DNA of 62,695 bases from JBEBGV01 sp040081265 (lineage in GTDB: Bacteria > Acidobacteriota > Vicinamibacteria > Vicinamibacterales > UBA2999): positions 1 to 62,695 of the forward strand of contig JBEBGV010000023.1 in NCBI GenBank assembly GCA_040081265.1, given 5' to 3'. Position 1 is the stretch's first letter, and each line of letters begins with the position of its first letter. Under the pieces are notes generated by a model. It did not search any database. It saw nothing but the letters and a program-made list of their open reading frames with translations, and was not told where the DNA came from. The position numbers were made by a program, and so were the translations under genes. Positions 45,410-54,433 of the stretch are shown piece by piece.

Positions 45410-47113
45410 TTGTCGATTGAAGAACGCTACGACGAAGTACGCCAGCTGATCACCGTCGGCAAGGAAAAGGGTTACCTGCTCTACGACGAGGTCAACGAGC
45501 TCCTTCCGTCCGAGATCACGTCAGCCGAAGACCTTGATGAACTGTTCAACGCGTTTGGCAGCGCTGGCATCGAGGTCGTCGATTCAGACAAGGCATACCG
45601 AGGCGACAAGGATTTCGATCGCGACGGGAACGAGGACGGCCCCGAGCTCGACCTGACCCCGGGCGCGCTCGACAAGACCAACGACCCGGTCCGCATGTAC
45701 CTGCGGGAGATGGGCACCGTTCCACTCCTGACCCGCGAAGGCGAAGTCGCTATTGCCAAGCGCATCGAGCGCGGCAAGCTCGCGGTGATCAAGTCGATTT
45801 CCCGCACGCCGACAATCGCCAAGCGAATTCTCATCACGGGTGATCAGCTTCGTGCCGGTGAGCGCACGATTCGCGAGCTGGTGACCTTCAGCGATGAGGA
45901 AATCACCGAAGAGGTGATCGAAGAACGCAAGGAAGAGGTACTCGCCCAGATCGAGGAAGTGCGCAAGGCACGCGGCGGCTACGCGAAACTGGCCGAAAAG
46001 CTCGAGCTCATCCCGAAGACGAAGGACCGCAAGAAGTACCGACGGGCCCGCTGGAAGACCCTGCGCGCCCGCATCGAAGTGTCGCGCCGCATCCGCGAGA
46101 TCGAGTTCACCGAGACGATCAAGCGCCGCCTCATCGAAGAGGTGAAAGAAGCGGTCGACGGCGTGTCACGCGTGCAGCGGGAAGCCGACGGCATCGATCG
46201 GACCCTCAACCCGAAGATCAAGCTGCGCGGACCGAAGCTCAAGGAAGAGGACAGGAAGAATCTCCAGAAGAAGCTCAAGGACATCCGTCTGCACATCAAG
46301 ACGATGACCGACGATCTGGAGGAGACGACCGACCGGCTGCGCCGGACGATCGAGGTCATCACGCGCGGCGAAGCACAAGCCGAACAGGCCAAGAAGGAGC
46401 TCGTCGAAGCCAACCTCCGCCTGGTCGTCTCGATCGCGAAGAAGTACACCAACCGCGGACTGCAGTTCCTCGACCTGATTCAGGAGGGCAATATCGGCCT
46501 CATGAAGGCGGTCGACAAGTTCGAGTATCGCCGCGGCTACAAGTTCTCGACCTATGCGACGTGGTGGATTCGGCAGGCGATCACCAGGGCCATCGCCGAC
46601 CAGGCGCGCACGATCCGCATCCCGGTCCACATGATCGAGACGATCAACAAGCTGATTCGCACCTCGCGGGCGCTGGTGCAGGAACTGGGCCGCGAACCGA
46701 CGTCCGAGGAAATTGCCAAGCGGATGGACATTCCGGTGGCGAAGGTGCGCAAGGTGCTCAAGATCGCGCAGGAACCCATCTCGCTCGAAACCCCGATCGG
46801 CGAGGAGGAGGATTCGCATCTTGGCGACTTCATCGAGGACCGGAACATCGTGTCGCCTGCTGAAGCGGTCATCAACCTGAACCTCAAGGAACAGACCGAG
46901 GCGGTCCTCAAGACGCTGACGCCACGTGAAGAGAAGGTCATCAAGATGCGTTTCGGCGTGGGCGACGGCAGCGAGCACACGCTCGAAGAGGTCGGGCAGA
47001 ACTTTGCCGTGACCCGCGAGCGTATCCGTCAGATCGAGGCGAAAGCGCTTCGCAAGCTGCGCCACCCGTCGAGGTCGCGTAAACTCAAGGCGTTCCTGGA
47101 AGGCCGGACGTAG
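45410..47113 (+). CDS. rpoD: Primary sigma factor RpoD (sigma-70)
   Basis: 567 residues from TTG 45410 (TTG 45404 also in frame). Region 1.1 (about 1-60; EERYDEVRQLITVGKEKGYLLYDEVNELLP), region 1.2 (PVRMYLREMGTVPLLTREGEVAIAKRIERG), a charged non-conserved region (about 150-300), regions 2.1-2.4 (EANLRLVVSIAKKY, DLIQEGNIGLMKAVDKF, YATWWIRQAITRAIADQ), region 3 and region 4 with the -35 helix-turn-helix (TLEEVGQNFAVTRERIRQIEAKALRKLRHP). Directs RNA polymerase to housekeeping promoters. A stem-loop at 47125 follows. Confidence 0.96.
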   Translation: MSIEERYDEVRQLITVGKEKGYLLYDEVNELLPSEITSAEDLDELFNAFGSAGIEVVDSDKAYRGDKDFDRDGNEDGPELDLTPGALDKTNDPVRMYLREMGTVPLLTREGEVAIAKRIERGKLAVIKSISRTPTIAKRILITGDQLRAGERTIRELVTFSDEEITEEVIEERKEEVLAQIEEVRKARGGYAKLAEKLELIPKTKDRKKYRRARWKTLRARIEVSRRIREIEFTETIKRRLIEEVKEAVDGVSRVQREADGIDRTLNPKIKLRGPKLKEEDRKNLQKKLKDIRLHIKTMTDDLEETTDRLRRTIEVITRGEAQAEQAKKELVEANLRLVVSIAKKYTNRGLQFLDLIQEGNIGLMKAVDKFEYRRGYKFSTYATWWIRQAITRAIADQARTIRIPVHMIETINKLIRTSRALVQELGREPTSEEIAKRMDIPVAKVRKVLKIAQEPISLETPIGEEEDSHLGDFIEDRNIVSPAEAVINLNLKEQTEAVLKTLTPREEKVIKMRFGVGDGSEHTLEEVGQNFAVTRERIRQIEAKALRKLRHPSRSRKLKAFLEGRT

Positions 47114-47124
47114 GAACAGATTGC

Positions 47125-47157
47125 AAGTGTGAAGTTCGAACTTCGAGCTTCACACTT
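47125..47157. repeat. Inverted repeat between rpoD and tRNA-Ile2
   Basis: AAGTGTGAAG (47125-47134) pairs perfectly with CTTCACACTT (47148-47157). A 14-bp perfect palindrome (GAAGTTCGAACTTC, 47131-47144) overlaps the left arm, giving an alternative hairpin. No T-tract follows, so it is not a classical intrinsic terminator. Confidence 0.75.
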
Positions 47158-47172
47158 CTAACTTCGCCCCGG

Positions 47173-47245
47173 GGGCCCGTAGCTCAGCGGTTAGAGCGGC
47201 CGGCTCATAATCGGTTGGTCCCTGGTTCGAATCCAGGCGGGCCCA
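47173..47245 (+). tRNA. tRNA-Ile2 (CAU anticodon, AUA decoding)
   Basis: 73 nt cloverleaf: acceptor GGGCCCG with CGGGCCC and discriminator A, D arm GCTC/GAGC, anticodon loop CTCATAA with CAT, and T arm with GGTTCGAATCC. The anticodon loop plus TTGGTC variable region and acceptor pairs resemble bacterial tRNA-Ile2 rather than elongator tRNA-Met. The wobble C would need lysidine from TilS to read AUA. The 3' CCA is not encoded. Confidence 0.85.
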
Positions 47246-47307
47246 TGCCCCTCGTTCGTAACCACTATGCGTGATCTGAACCAGCTCTCCGAGGACGTCA
47301 CCCGCTG

Positions 47308-48054
47308 ATGGCGCCGGAACTCGAGCGACTCATCGAGCTCCAGCGCCTGGACACCACCATCGCCGACGCACGCGCGCGCGTCGCCGCCCACCCCCAACGA
47401 CTGGCCGAGGCCGACCAACGCCTCGCCGAAGCCACTCAGGCTCTCGACGCCGTCAAGCAACGGCTCAAGGACAGCCACTCGGCACGAAGTGAGGCCGAGA
47501 AGAACGCCGGGATTTATCAGGCACGGCTCTCCAAGTTCAAGGACCAGCTCGCCGCCGTCAAGACCAATCGCGAATACACCGCGATGCAGCACGAGATCGA
47601 AACCGCCCAGAAAGACCTGGGCGTAGCCGAAGAATCCGTGCTCGAGCGGATGATGGAAAGCGACGGCATCGCCGCCGAGATCAAGCAGGCGGAAGCCGCT
47701 CTGGTGACGAGACGCAAAGAGACCGACGCCGAGAAGAAGACGCTCGCCGACGAACTCGTCGTGGCAGAGGCGGCACTCGAAGCGGCCCTCGCCGCAAAGG
47801 CCGGCGTCGTCGCCGGCCTCGAACCTCGCGTTCTGAAGGTATTTGAACAGGTCAGCAAGCAGCGCAAGGGCATCGCGCTCTCGGAGGCGACGCGGGACGG
47901 CCTGTGCTCGGTCTGCCACGTGCGCCTTCGCCCGCCGGTCTTCCAGCAGATTCGCCAGAACAGCGGCATCGTCCAATGCGAAAGCTGTCAGCGGATCATG
48001 TATTACATTCCGCCGCCGGCGCCCGTCGAGCCGCCGACCATCATCACCTCGTGA
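47308..48054 (+). CDS. Coiled-coil protein with C4-type zinc ribbon
   Basis: 248 residues. A long antiparallel coiled coil (about 5-185, heptads rich in Ala, Glu, Lys; TNREYTAMQHEIETAQKDL) ends in a four-cysteine ribbon (GLCSVCHVRLRPP and VQCESCQRIMYY). The layout and the conserved TNREYTAMQHEI sequence match the zf-RING_7/DUF164 group, for which no firm function is known. A short Pro-rich tail ends the protein. It stands alone on this strand, converging with the membrane-protein gene. Confidence 0.85.
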   Translation: MAPELERLIELQRLDTTIADARARVAAHPQRLAEADQRLAEATQALDAVKQRLKDSHSARSEAEKNAGIYQARLSKFKDQLAAVKTNREYTAMQHEIETAQKDLGVAEESVLERMMESDGIAAEIKQAEAALVTRRKETDAEKKTLADELVVAEAALEAALAAKAGVVAGLEPRVLKVFEQVSKQRKGIALSEATRDGLCSVCHVRLRPPVFQQIRQNSGIVQCESCQRIMYYIPPPAPVEPPTIITS

Positions 48055-48055
48055 G

Positions 48056-49699
48056 TCAGCCGGCGATCAGCTCGAAGAGATAGTCGTCGCCAACCTGCCT
48101 GACGAGTCGGCACCCCGCACTTGCACGGGCCGCCGCGAGGATCTCGCGTCCATGGTTGGGGTATCGCTCGGCGTGCACCACCACATACTGAAGGCCGAGC
48201 AGTCGCAAGGCCTGGGCGTTTCCAGGAAAGTCACGGACCTTCGCGACAAGCTCGGCATAGCCCGCGGGCTCAGTGCGTCCGAACCCGTTGACGATCGGAC
48301 GCCAGTGCGCCATCGAGTAATAGAGATAGTCGCCGCCCTGAACCCAGTCGGGCGTGCCTGAGTACTCAGGCAGGGAGACGAGCGATTTCGCCTCCCTCAC
48401 TTCGGCCGACTGATAGATCGGCGGAACGGCATGCGGCGCGGGCTTGCCGGCCGGAAACCCCACCACGAACCACTCAGACAGCATCAGCGGCACCAGGACG
48501 AGCACAGCCCACGGGCGGGCAAGCACACCCCTCCGCATCAGCGTCGAGGCGCCGATCGCCCCGAGGCCAGATACGCCGAGCATCATCACCGCACCGAACC
48601 GCGCTGGCGCCCTCATCCCTTCAAATCCGGGAAGTCCCGACAACCATGCAAACGGCGCCCACGTTGATCCTCCGAGCAGACCCGGGGATGGCCCGAGCGA
48701 GACGAGGAAGCCCACCACGATGAGGACTGGGAAGATCCACGCCCGTTGCGAGTCGCGGCGCTCGACGAGAAGTGCCACGAACCCGACCAGTGCAAGCCCC
48801 AGAGCCAGCCATCCGGCAAAGAGCGTCTGCTCTCCCCAGATCGGTCCCGGTCGCGCGTCGACGTTCGCCAGCCACCACTGCCCCACGAGGGTGTTCTGGG
48901 GCGGCACGAGATAGGAGGCAACCGTGGCGGAGTTGGCGGCCGCCTCGCCTGGGGCACCACGCAGACCGACATAGTGCCGGGCAAAGGGATAGAGCACGGC
49001 CGCAACGACAATGGCGGCGGCAGTCAGGTGGATCAGACGCTGTGTCCAGGCAGACCGTGAACGGTCACCAGACAGCGCGTAGATCAGGCCCGCGATGCCG
49101 TTGACCATGAGCATCATGACTGCGACATACCACGACGTCAGGGCTCCCAGCACGAAGACCACCGCCCACAGCGCCAGCCGTCGCCATGCTGGCGCGTCGA
49201 ACCAGCGCTCGAGCAGCAACGCCGACAGGGGCAGCGGCCACATCCAGATCAGGTGCAGGTGCCCGTGCGCATGCGACATGACGTAGAAGGAGCACACAAA
49301 CGCCAGGCTCCCGACAAACGCCGCCCGGACGTCGCGGACGTAGCGTCGCAGGAACACGAAGGTGGCGACACCGTTCAGGAGCCACGCCAGCCACCACGTG
49401 ATGCTGTAGGCAAGGACCGGCGAAGCGCCGGCGGCTGCCCATGGGAGGGTGAACAGGCTGACGCCGAACAGGTGCTCGTTGTAACGAAGCGAGTCGACGG
49501 CTGGAAAGAACAGGTTCGACTGGAAGAGCGGCAGGCCCGACAGTACGGCGTGGTTGTCCCACGCCAGCGTCCAGATGATCAGACGCGCGTCACCGCCGTA
49601 GCTTGCGCTGGCGAAGTTCGAGTAACTGACATAGGGCCAGCTCATGACCACGGTCAGCGCGGCGTAGGCCGCTGACGTGAGCGCTGCCGTCCGAATCAT
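48056..49699 (-). CDS. Polytopic membrane protein, possible GT-C-like fold
   Basis: 547 residues from ATG 49699, which overlaps the dapE stop (ATGA). About eleven to twelve hydrophobic segments through residue 415, then a soluble C-terminal domain of about 130 residues (SLPEYSGTPDWVQGGDYLYYSM). Acidic residues after the first helix (SYGGDARLIIWTLAWD) resemble the GT-C lipid-linked sugar transferase catalytic loop. The donor or substrate is not known and the assignment is tentative. Position at the end of the dap run suggests it is transcribed with it. Confidence 0.6.
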   Translation of the reverse strand: MIRTAALTSAAYAALTVVMSWPYVSYSNFASASYGGDARLIIWTLAWDNHAVLSGLPLFQSNLFFPAVDSLRYNEHLFGVSLFTLPWAAAGASPVLAYSITWWLAWLLNGVATFVFLRRYVRDVRAAFVGSLAFVCSFYVMSHAHGHLHLIWMWPLPLSALLLERWFDAPAWRRLALWAVVFVLGALTSWYVAVMMLMVNGIAGLIYALSGDRSRSAWTQRLIHLTAAAIVVAAVLYPFARHYVGLRGAPGEAAANSATVASYLVPPQNTLVGQWWLANVDARPGPIWGEQTLFAGWLALGLALVGFVALLVERRDSQRAWIFPVLIVVGFLVSLGPSPGLLGGSTWAPFAWLSGLPGFEGMRAPARFGAVMMLGVSGLGAIGASTLMRRGVLARPWAVLVLVPLMLSEWFVVGFPAGKPAPHAVPPIYQSAEVREAKSLVSLPEYSGTPDWVQGGDYLYYSMAHWRPIVNGFGRTEPAGYAELVAKVRDFPGNAQALRLLGLQYVVVHAERYPNHGREILAAARASAGCRLVRQVGDDYLFELIAG

Positions 49700-50853
49700 G
49701 ACCCGGAAGACGGGATGAGCAACTGCTCCAGGGTGCCTTCGTAGATCCGCGAGAGGGGACCAAGATCTGCCAGGCGCAGGTGTTCGTCCACCATGTGCAT
49801 CGAGCTGTTCAGTCCGCCAAACTCGACCACCTCGTGAGCCACGGCTGCTATGAACCTGGCGTCAGAGGTGCCGCCACCGGTTGAGAGCTCCGGGCGGACA
49901 CCGCACTCCAGGCTGATCACGCTGCTGAGCACGTCTACCAGCCGCCCGCGCGGGGTGAGGAACGGCTGACCGGATACCCGCCACGAGATCTCACCGTCAA
50001 CCTGATGCCGGTCCAGAATCTCGCTGACCCGCGCCTGCAGACTCTCGACTGACGATTCCGGCGAACACCTGAAGTTGAATACCACCGTCATGACTCCGGG
50101 GATCACGTTGTCTGCGCCGGTGCCAGCGTGGATGTTTGAAATCTGAAAGCTCGTCGGCGGAAAGTACTCATTGCCCCCGTCCCACGACGTTCCCGTCAGC
50201 TCGGCAATCGCCGCCGCGGCATGATGAATGGGGTTCTTTCCCAGGTGTGGGTACGCGATGTGGCACTGTTGCCCGCGGACCGTGAGGACGCCGTTCAGCG
50301 AGCCGCGACGTCCGTTCTTTATGCCATCGCCCAGCTGCACGATCGAGGTCGATTCGGTCACGATGCACTGCGTGATTCGATCGCCCCTGGCAATCAGTGC
50401 CTCGACGACCGCCAGCGTACCGTCACGGGCGACACCCTCTTCGTCAGAGGTCAGCAACACCGCGACCGAACCGGGGTGGTGCGGGTGCGCCGCCACAAAC
50501 CTTTCGACTGCGGTGATGGCGGCCGCCAGTGGACCCTTCATGTCCGTGGCCCCGCGCGCGTAGAGATAGCCATCACGCTCGGTCGGTGTGAACGGGTCTG
50601 ACGTCCACTGCTCCACCGGCCCTGTCGGCACCACGTCCACGTGTCCGGCGTAGCACACCACTGGTTCGGCTGTGCCACGACGCGCCCACAGGTTCACGAC
50701 GCCGTTGCGATCCATGCGCTCGCAGGTGAACCCGAGCACACGCAGGCGATCCGCCACGAGATCGACGCACCCGCCATCGTCGGGGGTGACCGAGCGGCGC
50801 GAGAGCAGCGCCTTGGCGAGCGTCAGGGTATCGTCTGCAGTAGCCGTATCCAT
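49696..50853 (-). CDS. dapE: Succinyl-diaminopimelate desuccinylase-like M20 peptidase
   Basis: 385 residues from ATG 50853, 20 bp after dapD. Removes succinate from N-succinyl-LL-DAP to give LL-DAP. Metal ligands are visible: AGHVDVVP (His), GATDMKGP (bridging Asp), LTSDEEG (catalytic Glu pair), and SSMHMVDE (His near the end). Where many DapE enzymes have GEPT, it has TEST, which keeps the Glu. The dimerisation domain is about 180-295. The neighbouring dapC and dapD settle the role over other M20 enzymes. Confidence 0.9.
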   Translation of the reverse strand: MDTATADDTLTLAKALLSRRSVTPDDGGCVDLVADRLRVLGFTCERMDRNGVVNLWARRGTAEPVVCYAGHVDVVPTGPVEQWTSDPFTPTERDGYLYARGATDMKGPLAAAITAVERFVAAHPHHPGSVAVLLTSDEEGVARDGTLAVVEALIARGDRITQCIVTESTSIVQLGDGIKNGRRGSLNGVLTVRGQQCHIAYPHLGKNPIHHAAAAIAELTGTSWDGGNEYFPPTSFQISNIHAGTGADNVIPGVMTVVFNFRCSPESSVESLQARVSEILDRHQVDGEISWRVSGQPFLTPRGRLVDVLSSVISLECGVRPELSTGGGTSDARFIAAVAHEVVEFGGLNSSMHMVDEHLRLADLGPLSRIYEGTLEQLLIPSSGS

Positions 50854-50873
50854 GGCGTTGGCGTCCGGGCTGG

Positions 50874-51698
50874 TCAATCGCGAAGCAAGTCGTTGAGTGA
50901 CGTCTTGGCGCGCGTCTGCGCGTCCACTCGCTTGACGATCACGGCGCATGCCAGCGTGTGCGTGCCGTCAGGCGCGGGGAGCGCACCAGGCACGACAACA
51001 GAGCCGGAAGGGACGCGGCCGTAGATCACCTGTCCCGTCGAACGGTCGTAGATCTTCGTGCTCTGTCCGATGAAGACACCCATGGAGATCACCGAGTGTG
51101 CTTCGACCACCACGCCCTCGACGATTTCAGAGCGGGCGCCGATGAAGCAGTTGTCTTCGATGATGGTGGGATTGGCCTGGAGTGGCTCGAGGACGCCGCC
51201 GATACCTACCCCGCCAGAGAGATGCACGTTCTTCCCGATCTGGGCGCACGAGCCGACGGTCGCCCAGGTGTCGACCATCGTGCCCTCGTCCACATACGCG
51301 CCGATGTTCACATACGACGGCATCAGGATCGCGTTTGGCGCAATGAACGCGCCTCGGCGGGCAACCGCGGGCGGGACTACCCGGTAACCTCCAGCACGAA
51401 AATCGTCGTCGGTGAAAGACGCGAACTTGGTCGGCACCTTGTCGAAGTAGCGCGCCTCTCCGCTGGCAATGACCTGATTGTCGTGGGTGCGGAAATACAG
51501 GAGAACGGCCTTCTTGACCCACTGGTGCGTCACCCACACGCCATCGATCTTCTCAGCCACACGGAGACGGCCGGAGTCGAGTTCGGCGATGACTTGTTCG
51601 ATGGCGCTTGCCGTTGCCGCGTCGACCGACTTCGGAGAGATGTCGGCACGACGCTCGAAAGCAGCGTCGATGACGGCTTCAAGAGGATGCTGGGGCAT
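50874..51698 (-). CDS. dapD: Tetrahydrodipicolinate N-succinyltransferase
   Basis: 274 residues from ATG 51698, overlapping dapC by 20 bp. Transfers succinyl from succinyl-CoA to tetrahydrodipicolinate. N-terminal helical domain (about 1-95) then left-handed beta-helix (VVPPAVARRGAFIAPNAILMPSYVNIGAYVDEGTMVDTWATVGSCAQIGKNVHLSGG is the shape, quoted here only by its ends) and a C-terminal segment with IYDRSTGQVIYGRVPSGSVVV. The length fits E. coli DapD. It is followed by dapE. Confidence 0.95.
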   Translation of the reverse strand: MPQHPLEAVIDAAFERRADISPKSVDAATASAIEQVIAELDSGRLRVAEKIDGVWVTHQWVKKAVLLYFRTHDNQVIASGEARYFDKVPTKFASFTDDDFRAGGYRVVPPAVARRGAFIAPNAILMPSYVNIGAYVDEGTMVDTWATVGSCAQIGKNVHLSGGVGIGGVLEPLQANPTIIEDNCFIGARSEIVEGVVVEAHSVISMGVFIGQSTKIYDRSTGQVIYGRVPSGSVVVPGALPAPDGTHTLACAVIVKRVDAQTRAKTSLNDLLRD

Positions 51699-52902
51699 GC
51701 AGGGTCTCGTTGCAGACGTTGATGATCCGCGTGGCAGCGTCCACGCACTCGGCCAGGGTTGCGACCAGGGCAATCCGTACGTAGCCCCGGCCTGGGTTCA
51801 GCGCGTGCGCGTCGCGCGCCAGGTAGCTGCCGGGCACCACGGCGACGTTCGCGTGCTCGACAAGGTCTCTCGTAAAGCGTTCATCGTCGCCTTCCCATGC
51901 ACCTGGAGCCTGTGCCCACAGGTAGAAACCGCCGTCCGGCTTGGGCGCTTCGAGGGCAGGGGCGAGGAGAGGAACGACCGTATCGAACTTGAGGCGATAG
52001 AGGTCACGGTTCTCGCGCACGTGGCCCTCATCGTTCCAGGCGGCAATACTCGCCTCCTGCGTAACCGGACTCATCGCGCACCCATGATACGTGCGATACC
52101 TGAGGAACTCTCTCAGGATGGCGGCGTCGCCGGCCACCGCCCCCGATCGCAGGCCCGGAACGTTCGACCGCTTCGATAAGCTCGTGAACGCGACAAGTCC
52201 CCGATAGTCGTCCCGTCCAGACACCCGAGCGGCCTCGAGAATGCCCAGTGGTGGTGCGCTTTCGTCGAAGTAGATCTCCGAATAGCACTCGTCAGAGGCA
52301 ATGACGAAGCCGTAGCGATCGGCAAGCCGGAAGAGTTCCTGCCACTCGTCAAGGCGTACGACGCGACCGGTCGGATTGCCTGGCGAGCACATATACAAGA
52401 GCTGAACCTTCGACCACTCGTCAGCAGAAAGGGTGTCGAGGTCGAGGCCGAAGCCGTTCTGCAGGGTCTGGTTGAGGAACACCGGACGCGCACCAGCCAG
52501 AAGCGCTGCGCCCTCATAGATCTGGTAGAAGGGATTGGGACAGGCGATGAGAGCGCCCGGTCGCGATCCATCGACAACGCACTGGGCAAATGCGAACAAG
52601 GCTTCGCGGGAGCCGTTGACAGGAAGGACCTGCGTCGCCGGGTCAAGGTGCTTCAGCTTGAAGCGTCTGACATACCAGGCTGCTATCGCCTCCCTCAACC
52701 TGTCGCTGCCAGCCGTCAATGGATAGTGCGCCAACCCGTCGAGATGCCTGACCAGTGCGTCGCGGATGAAATCAGGGGTGGGATGCTGCGGCTCCCCCAC
52801 CGACAGCCGGATGGGCCTCAGGGCGGCCGGCTGTATCCCTGTCAGCAGGGTGCGAATCCGCTCGAACGGATAAGGCTGGAGGTCGGAGAGACGGGGGTTC
52901 AC
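51679..52902 (-). CDS. dapC: Succinyldiaminopimelate aminotransferase
   Basis: 407 residues from GTG 52902, the start that begins the conserved NPRLSDLQPYPFERIR. Class I PLP aminotransferase: VNGSREALFAFAQ, CPNPFYQIYEG, SPGNPTGRVV, ASDECYSEIYFDE, and the PLP lysine in FTSLSKRSNVPGLRSG. Converts N-succinyl-2-amino-6-ketopimelate to N-succinyl-LL-DAP with glutamate. Its neighbours dapD and dapE complete this stretch of the succinylase branch. Confidence 0.93.
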   Translation of the reverse strand: MNPRLSDLQPYPFERIRTLLTGIQPAALRPIRLSVGEPQHPTPDFIRDALVRHLDGLAHYPLTAGSDRLREAIAAWYVRRFKLKHLDPATQVLPVNGSREALFAFAQCVVDGSRPGALIACPNPFYQIYEGAALLAGARPVFLNQTLQNGFGLDLDTLSADEWSKVQLLYMCSPGNPTGRVVRLDEWQELFRLADRYGFVIASDECYSEIYFDESAPPLGILEAARVSGRDDYRGLVAFTSLSKRSNVPGLRSGAVAGDAAILREFLRYRTYHGCAMSPVTQEASIAAWNDEGHVRENRDLYRLKFDTVVPLLAPALEAPKPDGGFYLWAQAPGAWEGDDERFTRDLVEHANVAVVPGSYLARDAHALNPGRGYVRIALVATLAECVDAATRIINVCNETLHAPASS

Positions 52903-52907
52903 TCGTC

Positions 52908-53294
52908 TCAGGATACCTGAGGCTTGAACGTCCAGCGCTTGAAGAGGACGAAGGCCGCCGGGGTCACCACGAGCAAGGCGATAGCCTGCCCGAGCCTGGG
53001 ATCGACGCCTGACCACTCCACGAGTACCGCGAGAATCGCCGCGGTCAGCGCCACGACAACGCTGCCGACCAGCATGTAGCTTGCGTACGCACGCCAGAAT
53101 CCGCGATGCCCGAGCCCGAACGTGAAGTAACGGTTACCGATATACATCAGGGCATTCGACAGGAAGTACGAAGCCACCGATGCGGCGAGATAGGACAGCC
53201 CGCGACCGAACAGGACCGCGAACATCCCCACGTTGATCAGGTACCCTCCTACCCCGACGATGAGGAACCGCGCCGGTTGAGCCAGGGTCGCCAT
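52908..53294 (-). CDS. GtrA-family membrane protein
   Basis: 128 residues, ATG sharing one base with the upstream stop (TGATG). Four membrane helices; RFLIVGVGGYLINVGMFAVLF, SYFLSNALMYIGNRYFTFG and LLVVTPAAFVLFKRWTF are the family signatures. GtrA proteins are thought to flip polyprenyl-linked sugars. The partner transferase is not identified, though the membrane protein at 48056 in the same transcript is a candidate. Confidence 0.88.
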   Translation of the reverse strand: MATLAQPARFLIVGVGGYLINVGMFAVLFGRGLSYLAASVASYFLSNALMYIGNRYFTFGLGHRGFWRAYASYMLVGSVVVALTAAILAVLVEWSGVDPRLGQAIALLVVTPAAFVLFKRWTFKPQVS

Positions 53295-54433
53295 CAGTGG
53301 TCGCCCTTCAGGTAGCGACTGACCACCCTCGCGAGTCGTCGCGAAGCGCGATTCGACTCATAGAGCACACCTCGGGTGGTTTCGTCGTAGCCGATGAAGA
53401 ACAGGCCCGGGATCGGTGTCTGCTGTCCGGATTGGAACCGCGGACGACCGTCTGCGGCGATGGCCTCGGGTAGCCTCAGTATCTTGTCGAGCGCAGTCCG
53501 ATAGCCCGTGGCTGCAACGATCACATCGAAGCTGTCTGCCTGGCCGTCGGCGAAGACAACGCCGGTACTGGTGCAGCGGTCAACGGCAGGACGAACAGTA
53601 ATGTGCCCTGCCTTCAACTCCCGCACAAACCCCACGTCAATGACTGCGGGACGACGGGACGTGAACGGTCCCCACGCCTCTCGGCCAAGGCCGTGTCGCC
53701 GCAGGTCACCGGTTCCGAGGCGACGAAGGACCGCGCCGCCTCGGTCGAGCAGGCGTGGAGCGGGAACGGGCGTGAACAGCAGACCGAGCACCTGGGCCGG
53801 AACGAGGCCGAAGAGATCACGCGGCATGATCGGTGGCGGGGTCCGGACGGCGATCGTCACGGTCGCCGCACCTTGCTCGGCGAGATCCGCTGCGATCTCC
53901 GCACCGCTGTTACCGATTCCCACGACAAGCACCCGTTGACCGGCGAAGTCGGCGCCAGACCGATAGGCGGCCGAGTGGAGCACTCGCCCCTGGAATGAAT
54001 CCATCCCCGGCCATTCCGGCGTGATGGGCTCCCGGTACCGTCCGGTAGCAAAGATGACGGCTCGCGCACCAAACGACTGCGGCTCGGCCTGGATGCGCCA
54101 GCTCACTCCATCCGGTCGCACCTGGCTCACATGTGTGCGCAGGCGCACGTCCAGTTTCATCGTCCTGGCGTAATCCTCGAGGTAGCCGGCGAACTGGTCC
54201 TTGGGAACGTACTGAGGGTAGCTCCGCGGAATGGCATAGTGCGCAAGCCCTGAGAACGCGCGCATGGTGTGCAGATGGAGACGCTCGTAGCGGCGGACCC
54301 AGGTGCCCCCGATACGTTCATCCTGCTCGAGTGCGACCGCCTTGACCCCCACATGGCCCAGCGCACCGGCTGCCGACAGTCCTGACGCGCCGCTGCCGAC
54401 GATGATCACGTCGGCGGTTTCCACCTCAGACAT
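53294..54433 (-). CDS. Flavin-containing monooxygenase-like protein
   Basis: 379 residues, ATG 54433 within the end of the upstream gene. FAD-binding GxGxxG at the N-terminus (VIIVGSGASGLSAAG), a second Rossmann motif for NAD(P)H (VLVVGIGNSGAEIA), GGTWVRRYERLHLHT, and VIVAATGYRTALDKIL near the end. This matches single-component FAD monooxygenases (YUCCA/CzcO-like). The substrate is unknown, and several such proteins are transcribed with lipid or metal genes. No membrane segment is seen. Confidence 0.83.
   Translation of the reverse strand: MSEVETADVIIVGSGASGLSAAGALGHVGVKAVALEQDERIGGTWVRRYERLHLHTMRAFSGLAHYAIPRSYPQYVPKDQFAGYLEDYARTMKLDVRLRTHVSQVRPDGVSWRIQAEPQSFGARAVIFATGRYREPITPEWPGMDSFQGRVLHSAAYRSGADFAGQRVLVVGIGNSGAEIAADLAEQGAATVTIAVRTPPPIMPRDLFGLVPAQVLGLLFTPVPAPRLLDRGGAVLRRLGTGDLRRHGLGREAWGPFTSRRPAVIDVGFVRELKAGHITVRPAVDRCTSTGVVFADGQADSFDVIVAATGYRTALDKILRLPEAIAADGRPRFQSGQQTPIPGLFFIGYDETTRGVLYESNRASRRLARVVSRYLKGDH

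Noticed and set aside
47125..47157. Intrinsic terminator for rpoD
   Set aside because: The stem is good but no T-tract follows it.
47173..47245. Elongator tRNA-Met
   Set aside because: The variable region and arm sequences fit tRNA-Ile2 better, although the anticodon is CAT; a tRNAscan/TFAM-type score would settle it.
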